Assembly: GCA_016199685.1 (NCBI GenBank)
Contig: JACQGD010000060.1
Coordinates: 1-15,616 of the forward strand
Reading direction: 5' to 3'
From: Candidatus Saccharimonadota bacterium
GTDB taxonomy: Bacteria; Patescibacteriota; Saccharimonadia; Saccharimonadales; Saccharimonadaceae
DNA length: 15,616 nt
Shown piece after piece: positions 7,901-14,586 of the stretch. Within the stretch, counting starts at the first letter, position 1; each line of letters opens with the position of its first letter. Position numbers and translations under genes: made by a program. Under the pieces are notes generated by a model. It did not search any database and had not been told where the DNA came from. It saw only the letters and a program-made list of their open reading frames with translations.

Positions 7901-8226
7901 TCATCGGCGCAACGCAGTACAAATTAACTGTCGGTGTTTTGGTCGACGATCACGGATGTGACGGCGGATTCCACCCGAAAGGTATGGCAGTCGATATCAA
8001 TGGAGTGAAACCTGCAAGTACTGACTTCCAGCAGCGACTTGACTGGACTGCAGATGACCAAAAAAATGTTGCCGAGTTTATGAAATTTATGGATAGTAAA
8101 GTTGGCGCCATTGGATTTGGGCAAGTTGGCTGCTTCCAGTCCACTCCGGCACCGACACTCTCCGGCAAAGCATTACTATTTGCCGATGGATGTAATCACC
8201 TTCATATGGATACAAGAGGATCGTAG
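4930..8226 (+). CDS. large membrane-anchored protein with C-terminal M15/hedgehog-like peptidase
   Basis: 1098 aa. Order: polar N-terminus (1-124) with a DDYYNAQFNQM element; a membrane span at about 127-151; an ectodomain with Cys183 and Cys190; a hydrophobic possibly membrane-inserting region at about 558-600 and nearby Ala/Gly-rich stretches; a PFNIYNSYSFAGRL motif at 656-669; a Cys-rich part; and a C-terminal domain with HPKGMAVDIN (His1015, Asp1022) and NHLHMD (His1090, His1092). The HxxxxxxD plus C-terminal HxH layout fits zinc ligands of the M15/hedgehog DD-peptidase fold, so the domain probably cuts peptidoglycan stem peptides. About 20 Cys in total argue for an extracytoplasmic location. 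It is paralogous over most of its length to the 994-aa protein at 11602 but has a different C-terminal enzyme. AAGG at 4921-4924 is a weak, close Shine-Dalgarno. Peptidase call likely but divergent. Confidence 0.75.
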   Translation: MATGTKTPNSTEEQDEAHNPGDDYYNAQFNQMARREEIANLEANLATPAYGGKTGKHIDGKGDLVDDNYNSERANTNRDDVNDQERRGVKTPRNSGTEEGGKPNSIIDLGKKSIEKKFGIKMKPTYTVAMLLIMLSFFVVTLGSGASLIVALEKGMTNDGSDDATANIIMHRAFQSLLGSADCKGKKLVCKVKSATKAQVAKFKEGKMKVNGDIVDDKGNKTKTGQVDIDPEKLQAGERVSIKSVDLVDGQRVDSSAKYLSATEKNVNLRSWSTRAFNPRSASFFGKSFTTMLTDKVKVSKGRATDEEKKTGSEKKETRVKKRIEEAYSKVANNPRAAASNAIKAAANPARAFDAVTYACLAYNVTRIAVGTVKLDWAYDLMRFSWPFLRLASKAADGSLNTEEDFKDVEKRMNQLVYYVSPEYAEKLTKKVNEGSLTDADKKSLSELGIEDPDEDKAVTVETINSMVDKNATDAQGLKMAIYGDLTKLTEITNAYSLTKVGSVMTAEKIIGQIQNVFGSKQAVKTACVLANTLGNGMAATQLASCFTGVGSVKCIGSAIVGAVGAYAKLQLYKQILTVAILAALKYGTINYDLKGIAAGSALASGISLILARKARSSGLQPAVSAADVKSYIASTSDLNYKYGEEIAINEAKSEPFNIYNSYSFAGRLNATLNPYATASSQKTGFGYIANIFGVLGNALSGTAKAAQNSPSLMTNTDENLKHRLNVLGDGTTECRDEETQDAGLVCDYSGRTVSILSPTVIQWAKDTADNKHDYITDNIEYMQAAQNKDEAAGGTRDATCDTVQQISAIINDPTAVFGNDSTCKYSKEASIDEDGKINEKSQFALFVKYCTGERELEMGSTDVDTDYGSEKDQDWHTGKQCGKRSNMMDNFSFYYNICYVQYATSNDASSCADDAPATEEAPLPSGPAGEGCGGALSNDVKELANKILTCANIKFQTASGKAAMEYIAQTGRARECGAPAMGATILKYILIGATQYKLTVGVLVDDHGCDGGFHPKGMAVDINGVKPASTDFQQRLDWTADDQKNVAEFMKFMDSKVGAIGFGQVGCFQSTPAPTLSGKALLFADGCNHLHMDTRGS
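6206..6231 (+). repeat. perfect 13-bp tandem repeat inside the 1098-aa gene
   Basis: AAAAGTTAACGAA occurs twice back to back (6206-6218 and 6219-6231), encoding EKLTKKVNEG. The unit is not a multiple of three, so gain or loss of one copy would shift the frame near residue 430 and remove the C-terminal peptidase. Confidence 0.7.
8214..8220 (+). promoter_or_regulatory. Shine-Dalgarno fixing the start at 8228
   Basis: AAGAGGA lies 7 bases before ATG 8228, inside the last codons of the preceding gene. It selects 8228 over an in-frame ATG at 8102 that would add 42 residues overlapping the upstream peptidase domain. Confidence 0.7.
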
Positions 8227-8227
8227 C

Positions 8228-8662
8228 ATGAATAGTCGTATTATTATTACAATCGGAATCATTTTTATAATTCTTGGTATAGGCCTGGCGACCTTCTTTA
8301 TATCAAATGGCGGTACCTTAGCTACAAATACTGCTGCTAAAGTCGAAAAAGGGGAGTCCCTTGTTGCGACGACTCAAGTAAAGCGTAGCTATACAGATGA
8401 ACAATTCTCGTCAGCAGTAAAAGAGAGTGTTTCTACACTTGATAAAAACTCGCAGGACTTTGGAATTAATAAAGTAGATAATCCCGAAGAGGGCTGGTAC
8501 GTAGTGACGTGTACTTTTGACAATGCAGAAGATGGATCAGTGGCGTTTGCCGTAAAAGAAGATAACGAAACTGGAACACTGAAAGTAATATATAATCCTC
8601 TGACGATGCCGAATTCAGAAAAATCACTACTTCCAAAAACAGTACGGGACCTACTCCTATGA
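8228..8662 (+). CDS. small single-span membrane protein, function unknown
   Basis: 144 aa, family not recognised. MNSR is followed by a very hydrophobic segment (about 5-26), then a polar domain, so it is probably a bitopic protein or uncleaved signal anchor with about 115 residues outside. The ectodomain begins with Ser/Thr/Lys-rich sequence and ends in a compact alpha/beta-like part (EEGWYVVTCTFDNAEDGSVA, then GTLKVIYNPLT). It has a single Cys. The start is chosen by the AAGAGGA Shine-Dalgarno and the one-base gap after the upstream stop. The stop overlaps the next start by ATGA, so the three genes from 4930 to 9990 are translationally coupled. This suggests a fitting or chaperone-like role with the two hydrolases (inference from context only). 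Confidence 0.75.
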   Translation: MNSRIIITIGIIFIILGIGLATFFISNGGTLATNTAAKVEKGESLVATTQVKRSYTDEQFSSAVKESVSTLDKNSQDFGINKVDNPEEGWYVVTCTFDNAEDGSVAFAVKEDNETGTLKVIYNPLTMPNSEKSLLPKTVRDLLL

Positions 8663-9990
8663 GATACATGAACTATACACGTCACTTATTTCGAGTATTG
8701 TCGGGCTTTCTCGTATTGACAATAGTTTTTACTTCAACAAGTCCATCAGCCGTCTACGCAATCGCTACTCCTGAAAAACAAAGTTTCCGAGGCAACAATG
8801 AAGTTTATTATTATGAAAAGACAGGCTGCGAAGCAGGGGGTGATAGTGGAACAGGTAACGGCGGTACTGTCGGGAGTGGTGATGGCGGTGGCTGTGGCAC
8901 GAATAAAAATGCAGATAAGGCAAATGAAGACCAAATTTGGAACTTCTTAACTGGTAAATTTAAGCAGAAGGGATATAGTGACGAAGAAGCAGTGAAGGCC
9001 GCTGCGGGAGTTATGGGTAACTGGCAACAGGAGAGCGCGTTTAACTCGTATCGTACAGATGGACAAGGCTGCGCTGGAGGAGATACAACACATGGAGTCA
9101 ATGCATGGGGACTCGCACAGTGGTGCGGAGGTCGTGTAACAAATTTGAAAACTTTTGCAGCAGATAAAAATACTGGATGGGATTGCCTTGGAACGCAGTT
9201 GGAATTTTTCTGGCATGAAATGGAAACCCAATACGGTACAAAGGGTGGCTTATTCGAAAAGATGAAAGGTAAATCACCTGGACAAGCCTCGGATCTTTTC
9301 GATGAAATATTTGAAGGTTCCGAAGGATCAGGCGCAAGGGCAGCAAAAGCCGAAGCTTACTATAAAACAAGGACTGGCCAAGCACCGGCTGATACAACCG
9401 TAAGCAATCCAACGACAACTGCACCGTCTAGTGACACAACGAGTGATGATACATCGAGCACAAGCTGCGCTGCAAAGCCAACAGGTGAGGTAGCAACTGC
9501 TGTTCCGACTGGCGAATGCGCTGATCTGGTTTCGGAAGTAAAGAGATTACGTGATGAGGGCAAATTCCAGAGTATTAATGGGACCGCAAATCTCGATAAG
9601 GACCTTGAAAATTGCACAGAGGGACCAATAGATTGTGGAACAGGTAGTGGGAAAGGTGGAGTTACGCCTCAACTACTTAGAGCATTCATAGCTGTCGTTC
9701 GTCATGTCGATTCAAAAGGACTTGGTAAGGTAGATATTGCGAGTATGAACACCGGACATAGCTGTGATGGAAAAATGCACCCGCAAGGAAAAGCAGTCGA
9801 CTTTTGGAACTGCTATGGCCTCGATGGTGATGCAAAATGCCGCGCAATATTTACCTATATTGCAGACAATGCAGCTCAACTCGGAGTGAAGCAAGTAATT
9901 CACGATGCGCCGCCGAGCGGCTATACTTGTGGGCAAAAAAATATTCTTTGCCTTGCAGATCATAATAATGAAATTCATATGGGGTTATAG
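8659..9990 (+). CDS. secreted phage-lysozyme-like hydrolase with C-terminal M15-like domain
   Basis: 443 aa. A signal peptide (basic start, hydrophobic core about 13-26) has a likely cut after Ala34 (VYA). Then a Gly-rich linker (about 55-80), a domain at about 90-235 resembling Phage_lysozyme2/tail-tip lysozyme (GVMGNWQQESAFN with probable catalytic Glu125, WGLAQW at 150-155, QLEFFWHEM), a Ser/Thr-rich linker (about 245-272), and a second domain to the end with MHPQGKAVDFW (His374, Asp381) and EIHMGL (Glu438, His440). The HxxxxxxD plus ExH arrangement fits an M15/hedgehog-like zinc peptidase, so one chain would cut both glycan and peptide. Fourteen Cys, an even number, suggest a disulfide-rich secreted protein. 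It overlaps the upstream gene by ATGA. It resembles the protein at 14586 in its first half only. The lysozyme-like call is firmer than the M15-like one. Confidence 0.8.
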   Translation: MRYMNYTRHLFRVLSGFLVLTIVFTSTSPSAVYAIATPEKQSFRGNNEVYYYEKTGCEAGGDSGTGNGGTVGSGDGGGCGTNKNADKANEDQIWNFLTGKFKQKGYSDEEAVKAAAGVMGNWQQESAFNSYRTDGQGCAGGDTTHGVNAWGLAQWCGGRVTNLKTFAADKNTGWDCLGTQLEFFWHEMETQYGTKGGLFEKMKGKSPGQASDLFDEIFEGSEGSGARAAKAEAYYKTRTGQAPADTTVSNPTTTAPSSDTTSDDTSSTSCAAKPTGEVATAVPTGECADLVSEVKRLRDEGKFQSINGTANLDKDLENCTEGPIDCGTGSGKGGVTPQLLRAFIAVVRHVDSKGLGKVDIASMNTGHSCDGKMHPQGKAVDFWNCYGLDGDAKCRAIFTYIADNAAQLGVKQVIHDAPPSGYTCGQKNILCLADHNNEIHMGL

Positions 9991-9992
9991 TC

Positions 9993-11534
9993 ATGGATAT
10001 TATAGTTACACTGTTTAACAACATAGTGACATATGTAAAAAATCACTTCAAAAAGGTGATGATCATCACAGCAGTAATAATAGGGCTCATTACACTCATA
10101 TCTGTTTATCAATCTTTTTCATTTGTCACTATTTCAGTTTCAACAAAAAGCTTACCAAGCGACCATAATGACCCTGTTGCGCGTGCAAATAGCGAATACT
10201 CATCGACAAAAATTGGTACAAGTGGACTTCAATTCGTACCTCGTAGTGCAAAAAGTATTACTGTTTCCGTTGGGAGTGGAGTCGCATCTGAAGTACCTTT
10301 GACGGTTCCTTGGCACCGTTTTACGAGCGTTAACGTCGATTTGAAATCAGATCTAAATGCTACAAAAGTTTCCTATGGTTCAACGTTAAATACAGCATGT
10401 GCGACATACAACCAGGAGCAAGATTCGCTTCTTTCATATGACTGTCAGACTCCAGCATCACTCGTTAAATCAAATACACCAAATAATAACTATTGGGGAC
10501 GTACGATCGTTAGCAGTACGAAATTAAGTAGCTACTCACCACCAGCGTCATACATGGGTGGGTTGATAGGATTACAAAAAACATACGACCTTTCTCAGGC
10601 AATTATTTACTATGACGGTAATGGAAACAGTAAAACATATAATGCGCCTCAAACAGCCGATGCAGCGACAATTGATCAAGCTCAAATTGTTACTGACTCA
10701 TCACAACCGCTTGATGCTCGCTTCGTCCTCATCACAAAAAATGGAGATATTTATCTTGCTGTTCCAAATGAGAACGATGATTCAGTTGCCTATACACGAT
10801 TTAAATCACCTGAAAAATATGACGCAGTTTTTCAACATACTCTTTGTGACATAACCGAAGGAACGGTACTTTGCTATCGTGGCTACATGCACGTAGGGGA
10901 CTACGATACGCCGACGGCGCCCGGTACACCAACGATATCAACTGTGCAGTTCGGATCACTCGACATGAACACTCTACCGGTTTCTCAAAAATATCTCGAC
11001 ACAATACATCTAACAAGTGATGGCAACATCTACGGACTCGACAACCACACTGTCTATAGCTTTGGAACGCGTGATAAAGAATATACGCCTACAATACTCG
11101 CTCAATCGGCATTGTACGCGGCGAGCGGTAAAAAGCTGTACATACTACAAGATACGGGTATATATGAGATTAAAGATGAAACACTTACTCAGGTGTTTTA
11201 TTCAAAAAACATAAAACCAAAGTCACTGTATATATCGGGAGATAAAGTATACATACTTGGCAAAGTTGCAGATCAATCAACTATGTCGGCATATCTTTTG
11301 AATGCAACCACAAACACTACTCCAAATCAGCGTTTAATAGATCTATTCCCAGCTTCGAGTACCGATATACCAGACGCATTAACACAAGATCTTGTAGGTA
11401 CGAGGGCATACGTTCTTTTACTACAACGACAAAACCTACAGGCAGATTTTGAACCGACAAAAGATCGCGTCATTACGAATATGCAGACACTTGGTATCGA
11501 CACAAATAGTCTTGATATAAAAATTGCCTATTAG
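9993..11534 (+). CDS. single-span protein with beta-propeller-like ectodomain, unknown function
   Basis: 513 aa, not recognised. A short basic amphipathic N-terminus (1-20) precedes one membrane span (about 21-43, MIITAVIIGLITLISVY), with the remaining 470 residues probably outside. The N-terminal ectodomain (about 45-180) is Ser/Thr/Val-rich and beta-like. From about 215 there are recurring strand units of the form FVLITKNGDIYLAV, IHLTSDGNIYGLDN, LYAASGKKLYILQD and LYISGDKVYILGK, as in beta-propellers that act as binding scaffolds. No catalytic motif is visible. It follows the lysozyme gene by two bases, so it is probably in the same transcript. A role in adhesion or assembly around the hydrolases is speculation from fold and place. 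Confidence 0.7.
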   Translation: MDIIVTLFNNIVTYVKNHFKKVMIITAVIIGLITLISVYQSFSFVTISVSTKSLPSDHNDPVARANSEYSSTKIGTSGLQFVPRSAKSITVSVGSGVASEVPLTVPWHRFTSVNVDLKSDLNATKVSYGSTLNTACATYNQEQDSLLSYDCQTPASLVKSNTPNNNYWGRTIVSSTKLSSYSPPASYMGGLIGLQKTYDLSQAIIYYDGNGNSKTYNAPQTADAATIDQAQIVTDSSQPLDARFVLITKNGDIYLAVPNENDDSVAYTRFKSPEKYDAVFQHTLCDITEGTVLCYRGYMHVGDYDTPTAPGTPTISTVQFGSLDMNTLPVSQKYLDTIHLTSDGNIYGLDNHTVYSFGTRDKEYTPTILAQSALYAASGKKLYILQDTGIYEIKDETLTQVFYSKNIKPKSLYISGDKVYILGKVADQSTMSAYLLNATTNTTPNQRLIDLFPASSTDIPDALTQDLVGTRAYVLLLQRQNLQADFEPTKDRVITNMQTLGIDTNSLDIKIAY

Positions 11535-11566
11535 GCAACGACACTCTGTACTTATTATCAATTTTA

Positions 11567-11575
11567 TGGTATCCT
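11567..11575 (+). promoter_or_regulatory. candidate extended -10 promoter for the second module
   Basis: The 67-base gap (11535-11601) contains TG-G-TATCCT (11567-11575), an extended -10 form, with no good -35 upstream. Transcription would start near 11582, leaving a leader of about 20 bases without an evident Shine-Dalgarno before ATG 11602. This is the only gap over 25 bases after the virB4 region, so a new transcript here is plausible. Confidence 0.35.
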
Positions 11576-11601
11576 ATGTAAGAACTTAAAGAACTTTTTG
11601 G

Positions 11602-14586
11602 ATGAGTAAATTAGATAATCGCACACGGCCAGAGTATGACAGTGGCCAGCAGGTTGACGCTGGGCGTGATTTCTATAACCCAAACCCATCCCAAGACCTC
11701 TATAACCGTGAATTTGACAGCATTGCATCCGGACTTGGGGATGTCGAAGCAACTGGCAGAAAGATCATCAACGATAACGCAGATGAGCCTGAAAAAAATA
11801 CAAATGATGTGCGCAGCAAGGAAGAAAAAGGCACAAAACCCTCCACGCCAGTCATCAGGCAAAACGGGAAACCCGCAAGACGATGGCAACTATTCACAAG
11901 TAAAAAACTTCGTGGCAAAACATCACTTATTACCGTTGCGCTCGTACTTTTTGGTGGCGGCGGAATCGTTAGTATATTTGGATCATCAACTATCGCAATC
12001 GTACAACTTCGACAAATTCTCACTCAAGACCTCAACGACCAACTGAAATCATTCGAGAATCGACACGCATACATGATGCGCACAAAGCTAAAGACAACGA
12101 CGAGCGGCTCGTGCGGTGTTATAAAAATCGCTTGCCGCTTTAACACCATGAGTGACCGCCAAGTAGAAAGATTTGCAAAAAAAGGCATCACGATCGAACG
12201 TAATCCACGGGGGAGTATACTCCCAAATCGGGGTCAAGTAGTCCGTATGACATTTCCTGATCCCGACGGCGGTCCAGCGATTACGGTCAATTCTGCAGAA
12301 GAATTAATGGATAGAATGGCGAACGATACGAGAGTACGAACCGGAATGCAACGTGCCGAGAATCCATGGTTCGCGAGTATGACGGATAAAACGTTTAAGT
12401 CGGCGCTGCGCATATTGGGAACTGGTAAAACCTCACGCATTAGTGGCGATACAAATGAAGACCGGGAAAGATCCGTTAACACAGCCGTCAGTGAACGTTC
12501 AGAGATTGATACCAGAACTTTAGCACCAGAACTCGACGAAAATGACGAACCGACAGGCCGCTATATTGGGCCCGACGGTAACCCTATGACTCAAGCAGAA
12601 ATTGACACGCTCAATCAATCCTCGCAAACAGTCGAAGAAGCAACGAAGATTAAGCCTTCGGGTATTATATCGAGTATCGGTAAAGGTGTTCTTATCACTG
12701 GAGTCATCGACTCGGCATGTACCGTGTATAACTCGATGCGAATGGTTGGGGCGCTCGCAAAAGTAGAGAGATATAGACAAGCTGCACAAATGACCATGGC
12801 GACACTGCTTGTTCCTGCTGATAAAATCTTAGCTGGTGTTGCAACCGAAGGTGAGACCGAATTTGTTGGTAATAAAATCAATAACATCGGCGGCCCCCAG
12901 CAACCAGATAAAATCGTCGATGAATCAAAAGTATATGATAGCGGCTCGCAAAATAATCCTCCAATGAAAGACAATCCACGTATCTATGCAACCGCATTTG
13001 AATCACCTGGTGTCAAAGCAGCGCTCCATGGAGATGTCATAGCGCTTGATTCAAATGAAGCGAGGTTCTCGCTCGCGGGTGGGTTTATAGGGACGCTTGC
13101 AAAGGTAAATAGTTTCATCGCAGCAGCAGTAAGTGGTGGAAATCCTGATCCAAAAGTCATTAGTAGTAAATGTAAATACGTACAAAACCCTTACGTTCGT
13201 GGTGTTGCACTTGTAGCTGGTATCTTTGCTGGCCTTGGAAGCTTAGGACTAACGCAAGCCGCAAGTATTACCGCATCACTGGCGATTGGCATGGCTCTTC
13301 CGTATGCCATCTCGATGGCAGCCGACATAGTGGCGGGTGACGGATTTAAGAATCTCTACGGAAGTGATTTTGGGAGCGGGTCATTTGTCGGAACAGCGGC
13401 GGTAATGAGTACCACCTCTCAGTTAAGTGCTCAAAAACCACTCTCAGCAACTGAAGCAGTCGCCTATACACAAAAAAACCAAGAGACACTTGCTCGCTAT
13501 GCCGACACCGAGCGTGAGATCGCCCGCGCTGATCCACTCAATATCTACAACCAATACTCATTCCTTGGATCAATCGCCGCAACAGTTGTACCGACACTCA
13601 GTCAATCACAGTCGAGCGCTGGCATGATGGCTTATAATGTCGCAAATCTAGTGCCAGCTACATTTGCGAGCCTTGTAAGCCCAGCAAAAGCTGCGAATAC
13701 CGTCGATCGATTCCAGCAATGCGAAGATCCTGGGTATAAAGCGCTCGGTATCGGTGCTGATATCTACTGCAACATTCGATGGGGAAACTCCGAAGAAGAG
13801 CTCAAAATGGATCCGGTTGAAAACGCCACCTACATGGTAAATTCGGGAAATATTTCCGCCGATGATGAAAAGGGAACACCACTCGATAATGATCAGGAAT
13901 GGAATTACAAAAAATTCATGACAGAGTGTGCAAATCGAACCGTAGGATACGGAGAAGACCAAGATGAAAACCAAGGAGATGGCAGTAACTGCTTGAGTGC
14001 TAAAAATGAAGAGAAGAATAAGCATTTCCGTGTCTTCACACTTGATAAGCGCGTCGCCGACTATATGGATGGTGATGATGAGGTGGAAAAACTTGCTAAG
14101 GGTGGAAGTACTGGTGCAGTAAGCAGTGAGGGTTGGGCATATCCGACGACAAAAGAAGGTGTCATTACAGACGGCTATAAAACAACACGAGCCGACCACC
14201 TCGGTGTTGACATAGCTCAGCCAGGCAATGCACTCGGAAATCCAATATACGCTGCACATGACGGAGAGGTTGTGGCATCAGGACCTGCAGAAGGATTTGG
14301 CAGTTGGATCATTATCTTCAATAAAGAGAAAAACGTTAGTACTGTCTATGGCCATATGCGTTCAGAAGATCTCATGGTAAAAGTTGGTGATACCGTCAAA
14401 GCTGGACAGCAAATCTCACGAATAGGTAATGAAGGATTCAGTAGTGGGCCGCACCTTCATTTTGAAATATGGACCGGCAATCGACTTGAATGTAAGGTCG
14501 ACTGTTCGGTTGATCCTGCGCCAATTCTTGAAAAAGCAAAGAATGACAGTAGTAGCAATACAATGGACCCTCGGAGAAATGTCTAA
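11602..14586 (+). CDS. large membrane-anchored protein with C-terminal M23 endopeptidase
   Basis: 994 aa. A polar N-terminus (about 1-105, with QDLYNREFDS) is followed by a membrane span (about 108-134) and an ectodomain with Cys171 and Cys178, the same Cx6C spacing as the 1098-aa paralog. Then come hydrophobic Ala/Gly-rich stretches (about 352-372 and 535-575), PLNIYNQYSFLGSI at 645-658, an acidic Cys-containing region, and a classical M23 (LytM-type) domain at about 850-970: HLGVD (His866, Asp870), YGHM (His918), GPHLHFE (His951, His953). Zinc ligands and catalytic histidines are all present, so this should be an active Gly-Gly or stem-peptide endopeptidase acting on peptidoglycan. A basic stretch just before the span favours a cytoplasmic N-terminus. 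The stop shares a base with the next start (TAATG). Confidence 0.88.
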   Translation: MSKLDNRTRPEYDSGQQVDAGRDFYNPNPSQDLYNREFDSIASGLGDVEATGRKIINDNADEPEKNTNDVRSKEEKGTKPSTPVIRQNGKPARRWQLFTSKKLRGKTSLITVALVLFGGGGIVSIFGSSTIAIVQLRQILTQDLNDQLKSFENRHAYMMRTKLKTTTSGSCGVIKIACRFNTMSDRQVERFAKKGITIERNPRGSILPNRGQVVRMTFPDPDGGPAITVNSAEELMDRMANDTRVRTGMQRAENPWFASMTDKTFKSALRILGTGKTSRISGDTNEDRERSVNTAVSERSEIDTRTLAPELDENDEPTGRYIGPDGNPMTQAEIDTLNQSSQTVEEATKIKPSGIISSIGKGVLITGVIDSACTVYNSMRMVGALAKVERYRQAAQMTMATLLVPADKILAGVATEGETEFVGNKINNIGGPQQPDKIVDESKVYDSGSQNNPPMKDNPRIYATAFESPGVKAALHGDVIALDSNEARFSLAGGFIGTLAKVNSFIAAAVSGGNPDPKVISSKCKYVQNPYVRGVALVAGIFAGLGSLGLTQAASITASLAIGMALPYAISMAADIVAGDGFKNLYGSDFGSGSFVGTAAVMSTTSQLSAQKPLSATEAVAYTQKNQETLARYADTEREIARADPLNIYNQYSFLGSIAATVVPTLSQSQSSAGMMAYNVANLVPATFASLVSPAKAANTVDRFQQCEDPGYKALGIGADIYCNIRWGNSEEELKMDPVENATYMVNSGNISADDEKGTPLDNDQEWNYKKFMTECANRTVGYGEDQDENQGDGSNCLSAKNEEKNKHFRVFTLDKRVADYMDGDDEVEKLAKGGSTGAVSSEGWAYPTTKEGVITDGYKTTRADHLGVDIAQPGNALGNPIYAAHDGEVVASGPAEGFGSWIIIFNKEKNVSTVYGHMRSEDLMVKVGDTVKAGQQISRIGNEGFSSGPHLHFEIWTGNRLECKVDCSVDPAPILEKAKNDSSSNTMDPRRNV
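14573..14577 (+). promoter_or_regulatory. Shine-Dalgarno for the last gene
   Basis: GGAGA lies 8 bases before ATG 14586 within the end of the M23 gene. It supports the overlapping TAATG start. Confidence 0.55.

Noticed and set aside
8102..8227. N-terminal extension of the 144-aa protein from ATG 8102
   Set aside because: It would overlap the end of the 1098-aa gene by 125 bases over its zinc-ligand motif, and the extension is not signal-like. ATG 8228 has a good Shine-Dalgarno 7 bases upstream and a hydrophobic segment directly after it.
11524..11538. Inverted repeat TTGCCTA-T-TAGGCAA over the stop of the 513-aa gene, as a terminator
   Set aside because: The stem is short with an unrealistically tight loop (or 5 bp with a 5-base loop), low in GC, and no T-run follows, so intrinsic termination is not supported.
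12211..12224. Perfect 14-bp palindrome GGGAGTATACTCCC
   Set aside because: It lies inside coding sequence. About one palindrome of this length is expected by chance in a window this size, and there is no partner site or nearby promoter.
13648..14259. 203-codon open frame on the minus strand
   Set aside because: It lies wholly opposite the 994-aa gene, whose domains and motifs are clear. Composition is that of a reverse-strand shadow, with no start signal or family pattern.
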